Notes: a model not told the origin generated them from the letters alone. DNA of 64,000 nt from an uncultured Clostridia bacterium (GCA_934255135.1 CAKQMV010000002.1:1-64000); one strand, 5' to 3'; shown: positions 18,807 through 28,183, counted from the first letter of the stretch. Numbers and translations are program-made.

Positions 18807-19415
18807 TTATTTGCTCGTAATATCAAGTTCCTTCGCCTTAGCAATCAGTTCTTCTGCTTCAGCAGCCATGTCTTCTGCAAGCTTTGTATCCTTCTTCTTG
18901 ATACCTGACATATTTGCATCCACGTTATACTTTGCAGATTTGATTGCGGCACTCAGGCATAGAGCTGCAACATATATATCGCTCTCAAGGTTAGGATTAG
19001 ACAGTCCAAGTAACCCCTTGGCGAGTTCTAGGCCTCTGACCGCATCTCTCATTACTGCAAGTGGCGCCTCAGCGGCACCTACGCTTGCTTCAGCAATAAT
19101 TCTTGATCTTTCAGTCTTCTCCTCGTCAGTTGATCTTGGAAGACCATATGCATTAGTTACTTTCTCGAAAGCAATCTTATCATTACCAATACCATCAATC
19201 ATTCTCTGAAGAAGAACTTCGCATTCATCAATTGTATTTCTATTAAGCTCCTCGAAATCAGCGTACTTAGCCTTTCCTACAGTATGGTTCGCAACCATCA
19301 TTATAAGTGCAATTCCATTTGCCCCGTTCATTGCAGCGACTCCCCCGCCTCCAGGCGCAGGTAGATCAGATTTAAGCTCCTCGAACCAGTTCTTGATAGT
19401 CATTTCTCTAAACAT
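18807..19415 (-). CDS. Cyclodeaminase/cyclohydrolase family protein (FchA-like)
   Basis: 202 residues of the formiminotetrahydrofolate cyclodeaminase family. The Gly-rich loop PAPGGGGVAAMNGANG (about 20-35) is the family signature, and the rest is helical with the conserved DxxAFxxVxxAYGLPR-like segment (KIAFEKVTNAYGLPR). FchA-type proteins act on tetrahydrofolate one-carbon carriers (5-formimino-THF to methenyl-THF), a pathway typical of purine- and amino-acid-fermenting or acetogenic Clostridia. Which reaction this copy catalyses is not certain, as no histidine or purine degradation genes are nearby. GAGGT lies eight bases before the ATG. Confidence 0.85.
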   Translation of the reverse strand: MFREMTIKNWFEELKSDLPAPGGGGVAAMNGANGIALIMMVANHTVGKAKYADFEELNRNTIDECEVLLQRMIDGIGNDKIAFEKVTNAYGLPRSTDEEKTERSRIIAEASVGAAEAPLAVMRDAVRGLELAKGLLGLSNPNLESDIYVAALCLSAAIKSAKYNVDANMSGIKKKDTKLAEDMAAEAEELIAKAKELDITSK

Positions 19416-19534
19416 ATTGCATTACCTCAATTCTGCGGACTGACATATGCCGCGTTTTAATTTAACCAACCTAATATACTTATCGAGTAATTATACAACG
19501 CGCATTGCTTCGGCCACAACATTCTCATTAACAT

Positions 19535-19575
19535 AAAAAACAGACCGCACACCTTATATAGGTGTACGGCCTGTT
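19535..19575 (-). terminator. Terminator of the rpsF-ssb-rpsR operon
   Basis: On the minus strand ACAGGCCGTACACCT pairs with AGGTGTGCGGTCTGT around a short A/T loop, followed by TTTTTT; it begins 24 bases after the rpsR stop. Between it and the cyclodeaminase gene (19416-19534) nothing else was identified. Confidence 0.88.
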
Positions 19576-19598
19576 AGATTATTCAAGTTGATTAAAGC

Positions 19599-19844
19599 TT
19601 ACTGCTCTGCATCGAATGGAAGCAGTGCAACAACTCTTGCTCTCTTGATCTCTCTAGCAACAGCTCTCTGGTGCATAGCACAAGTTCCTGTTACTCTTCT
19701 TGGAAGAATCTTGCCTCTCTCAGTTGTATACTTCTTGAGAGTCTCAACATCCTTGTAGTCGATTTTCTTGTCCTTATCAGCGCAGAACTGGCAAACTTTC
19801 TTTCTTCTCATTCCGCCACCACGCTTGTTGTTCTTATTAAACAT
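19599..19844 (-). CDS. rpsR: 30S ribosomal protein S18
   Basis: 81-residue S18, which binds 16S rRNA with S6 in the platform of the small subunit. The core [20 protein letters not shown] and [20 protein letters not shown] is intact, and a CQFC pair plus the later Cys/His indicate the zinc-binding form. GGGGAG lies seven bases before the ATG. Third gene of the rpsF-ssb-rpsR operon. Confidence 0.98.
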   Translation of the reverse strand: MFNKNNKRGGGMRRKKVCQFCADKDKKIDYKDVETLKKYTTERGKILPRRVTGTCAMHQRAVAREIKRARVVALLPFDAEQ

Positions 19845-19862
19845 TCGTGCTCTCCCCTTTCT

Positions 19863-20321
19863 TTAAAATGGAATATCATCTTCAGCAGCCTGGAACGAAT
19901 CTGGCATCTCATCGAAACCAGGGAATCCTGCTGCCTGTGCCTGGTCATTTGAGTTAAACTGTGGTGGAACTGCGTTTCTTCCGCCACCGAAGCTCTCTCC
20001 GTTATTACCGGAGTTGCCTCCGCCGAGGAACTCTACACTGTTCGCAACAACCTCAGTTGTGTAAACCTTGGCACCGTCTCTGTTGGTATAACTTCCGGTC
20101 TGAATTCTTCCGTGAACCGCCGCCTGACGGCCCTTTGAAAGATATCTGTCGCAATTCTCCGCCTGCTTACCCCATACAGTAATTCTGATGAAGTCAGCCG
20201 GATCTTCTCTTCTCATTCTGTTTACAGCAAGTGTGAATCTGCAGACTGCAGTCTGATTGTTAGGCGTATAGCTTAACTCTGGATCATTAGCAAGTCTTCC
20301 GATAAGTACTACCTGATTCAT
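19863..20321 (-). CDS. ssb: Single-stranded DNA-binding protein
   Basis: 152 residues. The OB-fold domain spans residues 1-105 (MNQVVLIGRLANDPELSYTP at the start). A Gly/Asn/Gln-rich linker leads to the acidic tip ending DDIPF, which recruits replication and repair partners. It lies between rpsF and rpsR, the usual Firmicutes arrangement. Confidence 0.98.
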   Translation of the reverse strand: MNQVVLIGRLANDPELSYTPNNQTAVCRFTLAVNRMRREDPADFIRITVWGKQAENCDRYLSKGRQAAVHGRIQTGSYTNRDGAKVYTTEVVANSVEFLGGGNSGNNGESFGGGRNAVPPQFNSNDQAQAAGFPGFDEMPDSFQAAEDDIPF

Positions 20322-20347
20322 ATTATTACCTGCCTTCCTGCGACATC

Positions 20348-20635
20348 TTAGTTCTCATCGTTACAAACGATGATGTGTCTCATAACCTTCTCGTTAATTC
20401 TGAGTCTTCTATCAAGCTCCTTAGGCAGGTCAGCATCAGCCTTGAAAGGAAGAACAACGTAGAATCCCTCGTTCTTCTTGTTGATTGTGTAAGCAAGCTT
20501 TCTCTCGCCCCAAACATCAGCCTCTGCAGCCTCGCCACCATTGTTGATGATACCCTTAACTGTCTCGATCATAGCGTTCTTTGACTCCTCGTCAAGTGCT
20601 GGATCAAGCACGAATAGAAGTTCATAATCTCTCAT
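20348..20635 (-). CDS. rpsF: 30S ribosomal protein S6
   Basis: 95-residue S6 (MRDYELLFVLDPALDEE start, WGERKLAYTINKKNEGFYVV core), partner of S18. CAGGAGGTG lies before the ATG. It is the first gene of the operon, preceded by an 81-base leader with a hairpin that may bind S6:S18 for feedback control. Confidence 0.98.
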   Translation of the reverse strand: MRDYELLFVLDPALDEESKNAMIETVKGIINNGGEAAEADVWGERKLAYTINKKNEGFYVVLPFKADADLPKELDRRLRINEKVMRHIIVCNDEN

Positions 20636-20660
20636 GTTTTCACCTCCTGTGGACTTAGTG

Positions 20661-20682
20661 GCACACCCCGGATTGGATGTGC
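20661..20682 (-). promoter_or_regulatory. Candidate S6:S18 autoregulatory leader hairpin
   Basis: In the rpsF leader the minus strand forms GCACATCC-AATCC-GGGGTGTGC, a hairpin with a CCG at the loop-stem junction. rpsF leaders in many bacteria bind the S6:S18 complex through a conserved CCG next to a stem; the match is suggestive only. Confidence 0.5.
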
Positions 20683-20715
20683 AGGATTATGTCTGTTATT
20701 TACAGACGCCATATT

Positions 20716-20743
20716 ATTATACTGATTTCTGCTTAGATTGCAA
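20716..20743 (-). promoter_or_regulatory. Promoter of the rpsF operon
   Basis: Minus strand: perfect -10 TATAAT (20721-20716) and -35 TTGCAA (20743-20738) with a 16-base spacer. It overlaps the end of the upstream acyltransferase gene. Confidence 0.65.
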
Positions 20744-21754
20744 GCCCTTTTTTATGCCTGACATAATATCATTTGCAGGGTGACCGAAAATCGGCAGTGC
20801 AAGAAGCGCAGTCATAGCAAGACCTATCAGTGTATAGACAATTTCTGAGTTGATCAGCTCATATAATCCATAATACGTAAATGCATAGCATATGATTCTG
20901 TGCCAGAAGTAGATATTGAGCGTTCTGCTTCCGACAGTCGTGCAAAAGCCGAGGTTTCTGTCCGGAATAATTCCGAGCACTGCTATGATAAGAATCGCCG
21001 AGAACATGACTACTCCAAGTCTCACAAGCCAGCACAGTTCGTATCCGTGACTGAAATCAAGTAAATCTGATAGAAACTCGTAGCTTCTTCTTCCAGTAAA
21101 GAACTTTCTATACTTATAGAATTTCCATGGAAGAAAGAACGAACCTGCGAACGTCACGGCGATTATGATCCAGGACATTATCTTAAGCCTTTTGATCGAA
21201 GCGAATTCACGAACATTCTTCGGATCAGCGTAATATCCCACAGCATAAAACGGCATAAAATTTACAAATCTCGCCAGACAGAAATTGTCATTAATCATCG
21301 GAAAGTAGCCGCAAATCATGCTGGCAACAATCGATACAGCAATTACCTTCTTTGCATCAAGCCTTCTGATTAGGTAGAAGAACACCTCGTATTCCGCCAT
21401 AACAATCAGGTACCACGGAATTCCTGCTTCATATATGATATGTGGACGCGGATGATCTCCCATTAGAATTCTCACAAAGAAATTGAAGTATCTAAGAACA
21501 ATTCCGCACGCTAGAAAACCCCATACCTTATCCCATCTAAGCTTTGCATCTTCTTTATACTTCTTATGAAGAAGTCCTGAAATAAACACAAAAGCCGGCA
21601 TATGGAACGTGTATATCCATAGCGTTGACATTCTGATTGCATATGAGTCACCGACATAACCAGTAAACATATGTCCGATGACTACAAGCAGCATCAGAAA
21701 CGCCTTCACATTGTCGTACAGCCACATTCTCTCCGGCTTTAAATTATTACCCAA
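20717..21754 (-). CDS. Acyltransferase family (acyltransferase 3) membrane protein
   Basis: 345 residues with about ten membrane helices of the acyltransferase 3 family, which move acyl groups across the membrane onto sugars of wall or surface polymers. The N-terminal motif YDNVKAFLMLLVVIGH (about 14-29) contains the conserved histidine, and FVFISGLLHKK follows near residue 55. There is no C-terminal SGNH domain, unlike OatA. The start is a TTG at 21754 with AGGAGAT about eight bases upstream. It lies 20 bases after pgi in the tagO-pgi unit. The acceptor is unknown; the nearby polymer locus makes surface-glycan acetylation plausible. Confidence 0.88.
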   Translation of the reverse strand: MGNNLKPERMWLYDNVKAFLMLLVVIGHMFTGYVGDSYAIRMSTLWIYTFHMPAFVFISGLLHKKYKEDAKLRWDKVWGFLACGIVLRYFNFFVRILMGDHPRPHIIYEAGIPWYLIVMAEYEVFFYLIRRLDAKKVIAVSIVASMICGYFPMINDNFCLARFVNFMPFYAVGYYADPKNVREFASIKRLKIMSWIIIAVTFAGSFFLPWKFYKYRKFFTGRRSYEFLSDLLDFSHGYELCWLVRLGVVMFSAILIIAVLGIIPDRNLGFCTTVGSRTLNIYFWHRIICYAFTYYGLYELINSEIVYTLIGLAMTALLALPIFGHPANDIMSGIKKGLQSKQKSV

Positions 21755-21774
21755 AAGTATATATCTCCTTTAGC

Positions 21775-23004
21775 TTAATCGAGCAAGGCCCTTATCTCAG
21801 CCTTGTATTTCTCTACTCCATCCTGAGTGAACGGATCTACGCCCATCATTTTGCCCGTTACAGCAGTTGTAATCATCATGAAATACATAAGCTGGCCGAG
21901 GCAATACTCATCATTCTCTTCAATATCAATCTGTACAATAGGTATTCCCGCTTTGCTGTGAGCTGCAACAACTCCCTGAAGAGATAATGCGTTAATTTCA
22001 TTAAGCATTCTTCCATCGAAAGCGTTACCTGCACAGAAAGGAATCTCAACATCATCGCCCCAGCTTCTGACATTAAGCAGAGTCTCGAAGAACATCTGTC
22101 TTCCTTCCTGCAGAAATTGTCCTATTGAATGGAGATCTGTCGAGAATGTAAGCGATACTGGCAAAAGGCCTTTGCCTTCCTTACCCTCACTCTCGGCGAA
22201 CAGCTGCTTTATCCACTCTCCAATCTTCCCGTAGCACGGATCGTAATATTCGAATATCTCTACATCCTTGCCGCTTTCCATAAGTGCAAGTCTTGTCAGG
22301 GCATAGTCAAGCGCCTCATTTCTGATATAGCTGCTCTCCTCCATATCCTTAGCGCCCTGCACAAAGCGTCTTATATCGATTCCTGCTACTGCAAGTGGGA
22401 ATAGGATTGCAGGTGTAAATGCTGAATATCTGCCACCGATGTTCGCTGGAATCTCGAAGCTTGCATATCCCTTCTCTTCAGTTTCTTCTCTGAGAAGTCC
22501 CTTGACAGGATCAGTGATAGCAACGATTCTCTTGTACGCTTCAGCCCCGTACTTCTCGTCAAGGAACCTCTTCATTATAGTGAAAGCAAGTCTCGACTCC
22601 ATTGTAGTTCCAGACTTTGATACGACACACATGCACACATCACGATCAGCTATAGATTTGAGAAGTCTGCTGTGATATGCGCCGCTTAGATTCGTTCCGG
22701 CAAAAATTACCTCAGGACGCCCTGGCCTGTTTCCACCAAGTGCTTCGAGAATTGCTGCCGTTCCGAGGTATGAACCTCCGATTCCGACAACAACAAGAAC
22801 ATCGCAGAGATCTCTTATTCTTTCTGCTTCTGCCTCTATGCGTGGAATATTGTGCCACGCATCCTCCGAAGGCCACTTCACCCATCCATTGTATGTCTCT
22901 GTGCACGTGTAAAGATCTTCCACTATTTGTCTGGCAAAGCCTCTTCTCTCATCGAGTACAGAATCGTTTATAAATGTCTTGTCCAGATTTAAACTGATTT
23001 TCAA
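21775..23004 (-). CDS. pgi: Glucose-6-phosphate isomerase
   Basis: 409 residues interconverting glucose-6-phosphate and fructose-6-phosphate. SIS-fold motifs are clear: GIGGSYLG (about 75-82), SKSGTTMESR (about 129-138) and the PGI signature NIGGRYSAF (about 188-196). A later NAFDGRMLNE and SLQGVVAAHSKAGIP-type segment holds the catalytic region. It is slightly shorter than the usual 450 residues. It starts with TTG, AAGGAG seven bases upstream, two bases after the tagO stop. It could supply precursor sugar phosphates for the polymer genes nearby. Confidence 0.96.
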   Translation of the reverse strand: MKISLNLDKTFINDSVLDERRGFARQIVEDLYTCTETYNGWVKWPSEDAWHNIPRIEAEAERIRDLCDVLVVVGIGGSYLGTAAILEALGGNRPGRPEVIFAGTNLSGAYHSRLLKSIADRDVCMCVVSKSGTTMESRLAFTIMKRFLDEKYGAEAYKRIVAITDPVKGLLREETEEKGYASFEIPANIGGRYSAFTPAILFPLAVAGIDIRRFVQGAKDMEESSYIRNEALDYALTRLALMESGKDVEIFEYYDPCYGKIGEWIKQLFAESEGKEGKGLLPVSLTFSTDLHSIGQFLQEGRQMFFETLLNVRSWGDDVEIPFCAGNAFDGRMLNEINALSLQGVVAAHSKAGIPIVQIDIEENDEYCLGQLMYFMMITTAVTGKMMGVDPFTQDGVEKYKAEIRALLD

Positions 23005-23006
23005 TT

Positions 23007-24140
23007 CTATTCTCCTTCAGAATTCTTAGGTGCTTTAATCACATCGTAATAGTCTTCCTGTGGCTCAGGCTTACTGCGCACCTGATGCTTGTTCTTAGGC
23101 TTCTTCTCAACAAGAATTACACCAAGATACAGGATTGCAATAAGTGACAGGAAGAACGCATCCTTATAAAGCTCTCTGCTTATCTGTACTGATACCATGC
23201 CCATGATACCAACAATTCCATATATGATAAGAACCGATCTTCTCTGTCCGAAGCCCGCTCTCATAAGTCTGTGGTGCAGATGACCCTTGTCTCCCTCGAG
23301 AATCGGAATTCCCTTAACCTTTCTTCTGACAATTGCAAACAGCGTATCGAAGATAGGAATTGCAAGCGCTGCAATAGGTACAATTGCGGCAACGAAAGTA
23401 GCTCTCTTAAGAGGTGATATTACGGAGAATACTGCAATCATATACCCAAGGAATAGCGCACCTCCGTCTCCCATAAAGGTCCTCGCCGGACTGAAATTAT
23501 ATGGGAGGAATCCAACGCACGCACCAGCAAGCGCCGCAAGTGCAAGCATAACCGATACAGAACCGAAGATTGATCCGTGAATGTACGCGATATACGCAAG
23601 GCTGAGCGCAATAATGCACGTCACACCAGCCGCAAGTCCATCAAGTCCATCAATCAGATTAACTGCATTAGTTATTCCGACAATCCATAGAATTGTGATT
23701 ACAAGTGACAGTCCTTCGCCAAAATTGTACTTACCGCCCGTAAAGATTGTGTTGATGAATTCGATTCTTATACCCATCGTATACACGAAGCAGGCTATTA
23801 CAACCTGTCCTGAGGCTTTAACAAGAGGCTTCAGATTCATAAGGTCGTCGATTGCTCCAAGAAGGTACATAAATGCACCTCCGATCATTGCAATCTGGAT
23901 CTTAGGGAAATTGCCATCTAGAACCATTATTGAAAAAGTGGTTGCAAGGAAGATGGCAATGCCTCCGAATCTTGGGATTGGTCTCTTATGCATTCTTCTC
24001 TTATCGAGTGGTACGTCAACAGCACCTATCTTGTGTGCCAGACTGATGCTCATTGGTGTCAGAGCAAAAGCAATCACACAGGCAAATGCGAAAATTGATA
24101 TTAGTCTTATAAATAAATTATTGTCTGTTAGCATATACAT
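23007..24140 (-). CDS. tagO: Undecaprenyl-phosphate GlcNAc-1-phosphate transferase (TagO/WecA family)
   Basis: 377-residue membrane enzyme with about eleven helices. It transfers GlcNAc-1-phosphate (or a related sugar phosphate) from UDP to undecaprenyl phosphate, the first step of wall teichoic acid and many surface polymers. Family motifs are present: DDLMNLKP (about 91-98), NLIDGLDGLAAG (about 160-171), FMGDGGALFLGY (about 219-230) and HLHHRLM (about 286-292). A hydrophilic tail closes the protein. Two alternative ATGs lie near the start; 24140 follows AGGAAATA. It leads the unit tagO-pgi-acyltransferase and begins the surface-polymer part of the window. Confidence 0.95.
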   Translation of the reverse strand: MYMLTDNNLFIRLISIFAFACVIAFALTPMSISLAHKIGAVDVPLDKRRMHKRPIPRFGGIAIFLATTFSIMVLDGNFPKIQIAMIGGAFMYLLGAIDDLMNLKPLVKASGQVVIACFVYTMGIRIEFINTIFTGGKYNFGEGLSLVITILWIVGITNAVNLIDGLDGLAAGVTCIIALSLAYIAYIHGSIFGSVSVMLALAALAGACVGFLPYNFSPARTFMGDGGALFLGYMIAVFSVISPLKRATFVAAIVPIAALAIPIFDTLFAIVRRKVKGIPILEGDKGHLHHRLMRAGFGQRRSVLIIYGIVGIMGMVSVQISRELYKDAFFLSLIAILYLGVILVEKKPKNKHQVRSKPEPQEDYYDVIKAPKNSEGE

Positions 24141-24178
24141 TATTTCCTGTCCGTAGTGCTTTGAGCACAGTTTTGGAT

Positions 24179-24208
24179 ATTATATCACTTTTTGTATATT
24201 GCAAGCAA
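24179..24208 (-). promoter_or_regulatory. Candidate promoter of tagO-pgi-acyltransferase
   Basis: Minus strand: perfect -10 TATAAT (24184-24179) and -35 TTGCTT (24208-24203), spacer 18 bases, about 40 bases before tagO. Confidence 0.5.
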
Positions 24209-24313
24209 ACCGGCACCCCCAGGTTCACTTGATAATGCATATTTTTACGCCTATAATTGAATGTATGCAATCATTTTGATGCATAAGTATATAATCACGA
24301 AAGGAAGATTTCT

Positions 24314-25660
24314 TTGGCAATATATAAATCAAAGTACAGTGTATTTTATGCAGCAGTAGCTATAATCAGCACGCTTATTCTTATTGTTACTTTTTCCTCT
24401 GTAACAGCTGAAGCTTCAACACTTAAATATTCTACTGGTAAGGTGCGGTCATCTGATGGCGCTATTCTTAGAGCTACAGCATCAACTAAAGGAAAGAAAG
24501 TAAAGCTTCTTAACAATAAAGCAACTGTTACGATAATGAAAGAGGTGTTCACAACTAAATCAAGAACTGCTAAGCAGACTCGATGGTATTACGTTAAATG
24601 CGCAGGCAAGAAGGGCTATCTACGAACAGATCTTGTTGGTAGCATCACATATGCGCACGCATCAGGAAGAACAACCGATGGAGTAAACTGTAGAGCCGGT
24701 GCCGGAACAAAGATGCCAATTAAGGGAACTCTGAATGCCGGATCCTCAGTAACAGTCCAGCTTAAAGCTAAAGCGAAGGGTTCTAAGAATATCTGGTATC
24801 GTGTCAAGAAAGATGGCAAGACATATTATATTATCGCCAAGTATGTAAAGCTCACTAAGAATTCTTCTGGCTCCGCCAAGTCTGAGGTTGCCAAAGCACT
24901 CGTTGCTAACCCTACAGATGGCGGAACTAAATGCAGAGTCGTCTATACATTTGATGAGACAAACTGCCACAAGAAATTTGAAGTAAATGGTCTGGATAGT
25001 GCTAAGACTCCTCAGGGAGTAACTTTTACAGGAAGCATTTATACTTTTGTCTTTGGGCTCGACAGTTCATCAGGTCAGGCGATAGTTAAATACAGCAAGA
25101 AAGGCAAGAGACTCGGTGCAGTCAAGGTCAGATCATCACTAAAGATGGGACATCCTAATGGAATTGCTTACAATCCACAGATTGGCAAGTATTACATCTT
25201 CAAGGGAAATCAGCATTTTGCTTACACATATAATCCCGAGAACGACAAATTCGGAACTGTTGATACGCCTTACAGTTCTTCTGGAATCGCTTATGACAGA
25301 AAACTTAAACATCTTGTAGCTTCATCAAGAACTGGTATGAGAGTCTATTCTGCAGACAATAAGTTCGAGCAGGATCAGCTGATTCTCAGATGCACACACA
25401 GCGGTACACACTATGTACAAGACTGCGGAGCGTACAACGGAATCATTTTTCACGGAGTTAGCGGGCCTAACAAGGCAAGAGATAATTACATAGATGTATA
25501 TCGTGAAAGCGATTCATCATATCTAGGATCAATCAAGCTTACAATTGGTGAAATTGAAAGTCTTGAGGTGAACAGCAACGGATACCTCGTTATGCTCATA
25601 AACAATCCTGGCCAGGACTGGCTGTGGTCAACACCACTCAAGGTTAATGAGCTTATCTAG
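24314..25660 (+). CDS. Secreted protein with two SH3 domains and a repeat-like C-terminal domain
   Basis: 448 residues. An N-terminal signal or anchor helix (about 10-33, ending AEA) is followed by two bacterial SH3 domains (about 40-105 and 112-178; GAILRATAS and GVNCRAGAG are their RGxG-like turns), likely binding wall material. The C-terminal part (about 195-448) has repeated short beta-rich units (GLDSSSGQAIVKYSKKGK, GIAYNPQIGKYYIFK, GIAYDRKLKHLVASS), resembling a beta-propeller. The start is a TTG with AAGGAAG six bases upstream. It is a single-gene unit facing the polymer operon. No catalytic motif is recognised. Confidence 0.8.
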   Translation: MAIYKSKYSVFYAAVAIISTLILIVTFSSVTAEASTLKYSTGKVRSSDGAILRATASTKGKKVKLLNNKATVTIMKEVFTTKSRTAKQTRWYYVKCAGKKGYLRTDLVGSITYAHASGRTTDGVNCRAGAGTKMPIKGTLNAGSSVTVQLKAKAKGSKNIWYRVKKDGKTYYIIAKYVKLTKNSSGSAKSEVAKALVANPTDGGTKCRVVYTFDETNCHKKFEVNGLDSAKTPQGVTFTGSIYTFVFGLDSSSGQAIVKYSKKGKRLGAVKVRSSLKMGHPNGIAYNPQIGKYYIFKGNQHFAYTYNPENDKFGTVDTPYSSSGIAYDRKLKHLVASSRTGMRVYSADNKFEQDQLILRCTHSGTHYVQDCGAYNGIIFHGVSGPNKARDNYIDVYRESDSSYLGSIKLTIGEIESLEVNSNGYLVMLINNPGQDWLWSTPLKVNELI

Positions 25661-25683
25661 ATTTAAATATTCATATATTATAA

Positions 25684-25725
25684 AACCCCCGATGTCACGC
25701 TAATTACGTGTTCACCGGGGATTTG
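25684..25725. terminator. Bidirectional terminator
   Basis: CCCCG (25687-25691) pairs with CGGGG (25116 offset: 25716-25720), with further inner pairs through ACG/CGT. It lies between two convergent genes, with ATTTGTTT on the plus side and TTTTAT on the minus side. Confidence 0.62.
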
Positions 25726-25726
25726 T

Positions 25727-26941
25727 TTATACCATATAATTTTTGCCCTTGAGCAGGCGATAGAAATAGCAGAACTGCGAGATCATCATTCCGACGAAAA
25801 TCACCGTTATCAGCCCGAAATAGAACATTCTGAGCTTAGGCTTCTCCTTCAGGAATTCCTTGTCCTTCCAGTTCTTTATTATGAGTGGATAAGTGCATAT
25901 GAACGCATACAGGCACGCAAACTGCTTGCCCCATCCAAAGTTTCCGAATCTGGCATTTCTTCCAGTCTCATAGATAAACATCCACTCCGCTACTCCAAAG
26001 CCCAGCATCAGAGCTGTAATTCTATAATTCAGCTCCTTCAGACAGTATCTGTTAAACAGAAATACAACGATAGGAATTGCAAGACCACTCAGGACTCTGA
26101 CAACGAACAGCCTTACCGACGGATAGTGATGCAGGAATCTTGTAAGACCAAATCTTATCGCACTGCCGTTCTCCTCAGTTACATTGCCACCGTACCAGAA
26201 CATATAGTACAGCATAACCAGTCCTGCAGGAATTTGAGACAGTCCCATTATAAACAGTCTTGTGAATCGTTCCTTCAGTTCTTCTCCATGAAGACCCTTT
26301 AGTTCGAGAATGAATGCTATGATGAGCGCAGGTGCAAAAACCATAAAGTATGATGGTTTAGTCCACGTTGCAAACGTTCCGAATATAGCAACTCCAATCC
26401 ACCAGTGTGCATCTATCTTCGTCTTGTAATCTCTGCACAGCTTTATAAAACAGAACATCGCAAGTAAGGCGAACATGTCCATCGTCTGCTGCGTCGGACT
26501 GTGCCAGGCGAAGCTCGCCCAGCTGTTTCTGTAATGCGCTCTGTGTACCAGCGGAACATAGATGTTACCGCTGTAAACTATAATCAGAGATAATGCCTGA
26601 GTATAGAAATCTGGAACTTTAACGCCCCAGATATCCACAAGCTCCCTCATAATCAGAAAGCTTGCTACACATATCACAACAATGACTATACCAAGATATG
26701 CAACAATTGCATCGATGCTCCCACTGCTCAGTTTATAAAGAGCGACAAATATCTTAGTCAGGCATCTCTCACCTTCACCGTTTATCGCATTATCCACATA
26801 AAAATGCATATCTGAAGGATAATGTCCGTTAAATTGTGCAATCTGTCTGCCGAACAGAAATGAGCTGCAGTAGCAGAGCCACGCCAATCCGGCAACGTAG
26901 ATTGCAGTTGTTATCCTCTTAAGTTTCGTATCAGTGAGCAC
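25727..26941 (-). CDS. GT-C-like multi-pass membrane protein
   Basis: 404 residues with about ten hydrophobic helices and an acidic residue in the first outer loop (HYPSDMHFYVDNA, about residues 37-49), the pattern of GT-C glycosyltransferases that use polyprenyl-phosphate sugars outside the cell. No named family is recognised. The start is a GTG at 26941: AGGAGG lies five bases upstream, while the frame start at 26947 falls inside the ribosome site. It is the last gene of the leftward unit from 32135, nine bases after the LCP gene. Confidence 0.72.
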   Translation of the reverse strand: MLTDTKLKRITTAIYVAGLAWLCYCSSFLFGRQIAQFNGHYPSDMHFYVDNAINGEGERCLTKIFVALYKLSSGSIDAIVAYLGIVIVVICVASFLIMRELVDIWGVKVPDFYTQALSLIIVYSGNIYVPLVHRAHYRNSWASFAWHSPTQQTMDMFALLAMFCFIKLCRDYKTKIDAHWWIGVAIFGTFATWTKPSYFMVFAPALIIAFILELKGLHGEELKERFTRLFIMGLSQIPAGLVMLYYMFWYGGNVTEENGSAIRFGLTRFLHHYPSVRLFVVRVLSGLAIPIVVFLFNRYCLKELNYRITALMLGFGVAEWMFIYETGRNARFGNFGWGKQFACLYAFICTYPLIIKNWKDKEFLKEKPKLRMFYFGLITVIFVGMMISQFCYFYRLLKGKNYMV

Positions 26942-26950
26942 AGGCACCTC

Positions 26951-28183
26951 CTACCAGAACTTTACTTTCTTCACAACCTTCTTTGCGAAGTGTTCAAGGG
27001 TGCTCTTCTGTTCAACCTTATACTGTTTCTCAAGGATTTCATCCACTTCCTCTTCGCTAGGATTCATCACCTTATCAATATTGTTAAGACACTTCTTAAC
27101 AGATTTCTCATCAGTGATAAATACCGAGTAGTTGTTTGCAGAGCTTAAGCTGGCAACAGGCTTCATATCATAATTACCCTTAACTGACTGAGTCTTGATC
27201 TTCCAGCCGCCCATATGAAGCATCTCATTCTTGATGATGTCCATCATCTCGCGATTGCTCATATTCGTTTCAACCAGCTTATCGATTCTGTCAAGCAGCT
27301 TCGGATATGACGAAAGCGCCTCGGAGCTTGTAGTCAGCTTGCGGATAATTGCCTTAACAACTCGCTGCTGATTCTTGACTCTCGCCTCGTCGCCGCCCTT
27401 AAGTGAATGTCTTTCACGTGCAAAAGCAAGGGCTTCTCCTCCAGTGAGATGGTTCCATCCCTTCTTGATTGTAATTGTATCTCTCTTCTCTGGAACGAAT
27501 TCTTCCGGCGAGTACACATCCACTCCACCAATAGCATTGATAACCTCAACAACACCGCTGAAGTTAAGCTTTGCATAATAATTCATATTCAGATCGAGCC
27601 ATTCTTCAACAGTGTTGATTGTTTCATCAACACCATATATGCCTGTGTGAGTCAGCTTGTCATACTCTCCGCTACTTGCAAGTTTCACATATGCATCTCT
27701 TGGAATAGATGTCAGAAGAACTGTCTTGGTAATAGGATTTACCGTTGCAACCATATTAACGTCGCTTCGTTCAAGATCCTTACCTTTCTCGATATTCCAC
27801 TGGTCTATACCACTTAAGTAAACGTTGTAAGAATCCTTAGTTACATCAACTCCATCAGCTGCGCGCGTACTGTTATCATCCAGTCTTCCGAATACGCTAA
27901 AGGTGCTATAGAGGTAATATGAACCAAGCCCAAATACAATTATATACATTATAGATAGAATTACGCCTATGACTCTTACCCATCTCCGCTTTCTTGCTGT
28001 AATCAGAAGCTCCTCGATAATCATCCATACGAACAGAATTATAAGTATGTACTTTACTATCTGAGGTGGAAATGCATCTACAAGAATCATCATAACCATG
28101 AATACCGCTGCAGCTATTAAGTTAATAAACCACAGTCCCTTAAGCCAATTGGATTTCGGGAACAGATGTAGCTTGCGTGTCAT
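26951..28183 (-). CDS. LytR-CpsA-Psr (LCP) family glycopolymer ligase
   Basis: 410 residues. Three N-terminal membrane helices (about 13-100), as in CpsA-type proteins, precede the LCP domain (about 115-345). LCP hallmarks are present: RSDVNMVATVNP, TSIPRDAYV with the conserved arginine and aspartate, FSGVVEVINAIGGVDVY, and LTGGEALAFARERHSL followed by GDEARVKNQQ. LCP enzymes transfer undecaprenyl-linked wall polymers to peptidoglycan outside the membrane. Its place between rfbB and a GT-C protein suggests that it attaches the polymer made by this locus. AGGAGGTAATC precedes the ATG. Confidence 0.93.
   Translation of the reverse strand: MTRKLHLFPKSNWLKGLWFINLIAAAVFMVMMILVDAFPPQIVKYILIILFVWMIIEELLITARKRRWVRVIGVILSIMYIIVFGLGSYYLYSTFSVFGRLDDNSTRAADGVDVTKDSYNVYLSGIDQWNIEKGKDLERSDVNMVATVNPITKTVLLTSIPRDAYVKLASSGEYDKLTHTGIYGVDETINTVEEWLDLNMNYYAKLNFSGVVEVINAIGGVDVYSPEEFVPEKRDTITIKKGWNHLTGGEALAFARERHSLKGGDEARVKNQQRVVKAIIRKLTTSSEALSSYPKLLDRIDKLVETNMSNREMMDIIKNEMLHMGGWKIKTQSVKGNYDMKPVASLSSANNYSVFITDEKSVKKCLNNIDKVMNPSEEEVDEILEKQYKVEQKSTLEHFAKKVVKKVKFW

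Noticed and set aside
24616..24970. Open frames opposite the SH3 protein gene
   Set aside because: They are short, lack ribosome sites and lie within a well-supported gene on the other strand.
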